Assembly: GCA_034090805.1 (NCBI GenBank)
Contig: JAXDRV010000073.1
Location: forward strand, 1 to 26,750
Source: Ornithomonoglobus_A sp034090805
Lineage (GTDB): Bacteria > Bacillota > Clostridia > UBA1381
DNA: 26,750 nucleotides
Direction: 5' to 3'
Under the pieces are notes generated by a model. The model saw nothing but the letters and a program-made list of their open reading frames with translations. It did no database searches and was not told where the DNA came from. The translations under genes and the position numbers were made by a program. Shown here piece by piece: positions 24,818 through 26,750 of this stretch (position 1 is its first letter; every line of letters begins with the position of its first letter).

Positions 24818-25801
24818 TCAGCCTATATGCTTTACAATTTCATCAATTATTCCTGTTTCAACAAATTTCTTTGCCTGTCTGACAGCATTGAATACCGCCT
24901 TCTCGTCAGACGAGCCGTGTCCCTTTATGACCGGCTTTTTCGTTCCCAGCAGCGGTGCGCCGCCGTATTCTCTGTAATCCATTCGCTTTCGGAAGTCCTT
25001 TACTCCCTTAAGCACGAACAATGCGCCGAGCTTTGACATAATGCTTGAAGTAAACATTTTCTTCACCTCACGTCCGACAACACTGCCCATTCCCTCGACG
25101 GTTTTTAACACAACATTACCGACAAATCCGTCGCAGGTCATCACATCGGCGTTGCCCTCCATGACATCTCTGCCCTCGATATTTCCGATAAAGTTGATCG
25201 GTGCGTCCTTAAGCAAGGGGTATGTTTCCTTTGTAAGCTCATCGCCCTTGCCCTCCTCCTCGCCGTTTGACATAAGTCCCACGGTAGGATTCGGTATATC
25301 CATAACGCCCTTCATGTATATGCTGCCCATGACGGCAAACTGGACAAGGTTTTCCGGCTTGCAGTTTGTGTTTGCTCCTGCGTCTATAAGCATCTTCGGG
25401 CCCTTTGCCGATGGGAGAAGCGTTGCCAATGCCGGTCTTAAAACGCCTTTTATCCTGCCGACTATCAGAAGTCCCGCCGCAAGCAAGGCACCCGTATTTC
25501 CCATCGACAGCAATGCGTCACCCCCGCCGTCCTTTAACAGCTGTGCCGCAACAACTATCGACGAATCCTTTTTGCTCCTTACCGCCTTTGCCGGCTCCTC
25601 ATGATTTGAAACAACCGTGTCGGCATGGACTATTGTAACCCTTTCGGCAGCATATTTATGCTTTTTCAGTTCATTTTCAATAATTTCGGTTTTCCCGACA
25701 AAAACAACGTCAACTCCAAGCTCCTCCGCAGCTCGTATGCCTCCGGCTATCGGAGCCTGCGGAGCGTTGTCGCCGCCCATAGCGTCTATTATAATTTTCA
25801 T
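24818..25801 (-). CDS. plsX: Phosphate acyltransferase PlsX
   Basis: Converts acyl-ACP to acyl-phosphate for PlsY, the first step from fatty acid to phospholipid. The 327-residue product starts MKIIIDAMGGDNAPQAPIAG and carries VDAGAN-type (LIDAGANTNCKPENL), CDGFVGN and KDFRKRMDYREYGGAPLLG sequences, all typical. AAGAGG lies eight bases before the ATG. It follows fapR with a 23-base gap, the same pair as in Bacillus, and belongs to the FapR-controlled transcript. Confidence 0.97.
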   Translation of the reverse strand: MKIIIDAMGGDNAPQAPIAGGIRAAEELGVDVVFVGKTEIIENELKKHKYAAERVTIVHADTVVSNHEEPAKAVRSKKDSSIVVAAQLLKDGGGDALLSMGNTGALLAAGLLIVGRIKGVLRPALATLLPSAKGPKMLIDAGANTNCKPENLVQFAVMGSIYMKGVMDIPNPTVGLMSNGEEEGKGDELTKETYPLLKDAPINFIGNIEGRDVMEGNADVMTCDGFVGNVVLKTVEGMGSVVGREVKKMFTSSIMSKLGALFVLKGVKDFRKRMDYREYGGAPLLGTKKPVIKGHGSSDEKAVFNAVRQAKKFVETGIIDEIVKHIG

Positions 25802-25824
25802 TTAATAACCTCTTAATAAATATA

Positions 25825-26361
25825 TTATCCCAAAACCTTAAGACTGAATTTGCCTCTGAATACCTCCTTCATGCTCACCTTGATGAACACGTGTACCACA
25901 AACTCATCATGCTTTTCCCTTATGACAACAGATTTTGCAACGAGCGTCTCTCCGGCACATACCTCCTCGATATATTTTACGTTGGCAACCTTTACAAGCA
26001 TTGATTTTGCGTCAATGACATTCAGTGCAAGATTTTCCGCAAAGGCATATATATACTGACTCTTGACAACATCAGTCCCCTCAAATACCATGGTGTTGTC
26101 CGTTTTCAGTACGGATATTCCGTCATGATACACATTAAGGTCAAGCAGCTCGCCCTCCGTGCCTACGCCGTTTATACCGTCCTCGGCGGCTGACTTTACA
26201 CGCTCTCTGTATTCCGCAATGCCAAGCTCCGCCCGGTCAAAGCGTATGGTTGATATGCTCACTCCGAACGCCTTCGCCAAATCCTCATCCTTCAGAAACG
26301 GATTTTCTTTTATTTTTTTTACAAGATAAGCGTGACGCTCACGCTTCCCCAAGCTTCGCAA
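25825..26361 (-). CDS. fapR: Transcription factor FapR
   Basis: Represses fatty acid and phospholipid genes and is released by malonyl-CoA. The 178-residue product has an N-terminal helix-turn-helix (about 15-48, with LKDEDLAKAFGVSISTIRFD) and a C-terminal hotdog effector domain (about 70-178, with VVIREKHDEFVVHVFIKVS). The start is TTG at 26361, eight bases after AAAGGAG; no closer ATG exists. It heads the fab cluster and has a FapR operator in its own leader, so autoregulation is likely. Confidence 0.93.
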   Translation of the reverse strand: MRSLGKRERHAYLVKKIKENPFLKDEDLAKAFGVSISTIRFDRAELGIAEYRERVKSAAEDGINGVGTEGELLDLNVYHDGISVLKTDNTMVFEGTDVVKSQYIYAFAENLALNVIDAKSMLVKVANVKYIEEVCAGETLVAKSVVIREKHDEFVVHVFIKVSMKEVFRGKFSLKVLG

Positions 26362-26408
26362 TATATCCGCTCCTTTCAGCCTTAAATATCCGAATTTACT
26401 AATTAATA

Positions 26409-26425
26409 TTAGTAGCTGGTACTAA
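26409..26425 (-). promoter_or_regulatory. FapR operator
   Basis: The 17-bp near-palindrome TTAGTACCAGCTACTAA on the minus strand has 6-bp arms (TTAGTA/TACTAA), matching the known FapR box. It lies about +8 to +24 relative to the predicted start, a typical repressor position. Confidence 0.88.
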
Positions 26426-26438
26426 ATCAATCATATTG

Positions 26439-26467
26439 ATACTACCATATGTTGTGCCCGATTTCAA
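26439..26467 (-). promoter_or_regulatory. Promoter of the fapR-fab cluster
   Basis: On the minus strand: -35 TTGAAA (26462-26467), a 17-base spacer ending TGG, and -10 TAGTAT (26439-26444), an extended -10 type. The FapR operator follows directly. It probably drives fapR-plsX-fabH and onward. Confidence 0.65.
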
Positions 26468-26750
26468 GTATTTTTTGATTATTTCTTCAATATTGTGTAT
26501 TATGCCCAATTGACGCATAATTTTTATGATGAAAATTATACCAATATTATATTCCATTTCTGTAATTATTTGTTAAGCTACAGAATATATGGGTCATATA
26601 TATTATACTATATAATGCTCACTGAACAAATGCGATTTTCAATCGCATTTGGAAAAATTATGACTATTGTCAAAATTTTTCGTGTAAAATCAGAGATTTT
26701 ACACAGTTCGCATTGATAAAGTCTGCCCAAATAAATATTTTGAGAGCAAA
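26468..26750. other. AT-rich region without genes, with two perfect hairpins
   Basis: Nothing gene-like is visible. Two perfect stems with three-base loops stand out: an 11-bp stem (26627-26637 with 26641-26651, CAAATGCGATT/AATCGCATTTG) and a 10-bp stem (26682-26691 with 26695-26704, GTGTAAAATC/GATTTTACAC). Neither is followed by a clear T-run. TATAAT-like sequence at 26611-26616 could be a rightward promoter, but no partner -35 is convincing. Confidence 0.5.

Noticed and set aside
26495..26716. 73-residue plus-strand frame at the right edge
   Set aside because: A/T-rich low-complexity product, no ribosome site, and it spans the two hairpins.

Overview
The window looks like a chromosomal core region of a low-to-mid G+C Firmicute, most likely class Clostridia. 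The support is the FapR/PlsX/FabK style of lipid synthesis, the asp23-fakA-recG and rnc-radical SAM-smc-ftsY gene orders, an ECF sigma/DUF4179 pair, strong AGGAGG ribosome sites, and TTG/GTG starts. I cannot name the genus. I see no rRNA, tRNA, CRISPR array, phage or transposase gene.

Layout. (1) 1-4580: thiD (+) converges on a large secreted subtilisin-like protease gene (-). The two share a bidirectional terminator, and near-identical 98-nt structured repeats sit in inverted orientation in their leaders. (2) 4640-5770: an acyl-CoA thioesterase and smpB, with their own promoter and terminator. (3) 5910-10120: asp23-fakA-recG, with a promoter and a terminator. (4) 10134-12139 (-): a DUF4179 membrane protein and its ECF sigma factor, convergent with recG. 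(5) 12250-26470 (-): one long cluster transcribed right to left, fapR-plsX-fabH-fabK-fabD-fabG-acpP-fabF-rnc-radical SAM-smc-ftsY, ending in a terminator. A FapR operator overlaps its first promoter. This is nearly a complete type II fatty acid elongation set, together with PlsX, which passes acyl groups on to phospholipid synthesis. fabZ and the acetyl-CoA carboxylase genes are not here. FakA in block 3 also feeds acyl-phosphate metabolism.

The most interesting content is non-coding. Six intergenic copies of long imperfect inverted repeats lie in gene leaders (thiD, the protease gene, fabG, acpP, rnc, fabK). Three copies (type A: 1-98, 4418-4515, 21523-21620) are all exactly 98 nt, with a conserved apical hairpin, and are attached to a second mini-hairpin plus a ribosome-binding site. 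Three others (type B: 18553-18664, 20451-20740, 23596-23757) are more diverged. All six keep the same off-centre motif, CAGATTGC/GCAAGATG or a close variant, which pairs as two adjacent G-A mismatches inside the stem. In the diverged copies the non-Watson-Crick pairs are mostly G-T wobbles on the strand antisense to the flanking genes. One copy encloses three directly abutting perfect hairpins. This may be an undescribed structured repeat or mobile-element family, or an RNA motif, lodged at the gene boundaries of the lipid operon. All pairings were worked out by hand.
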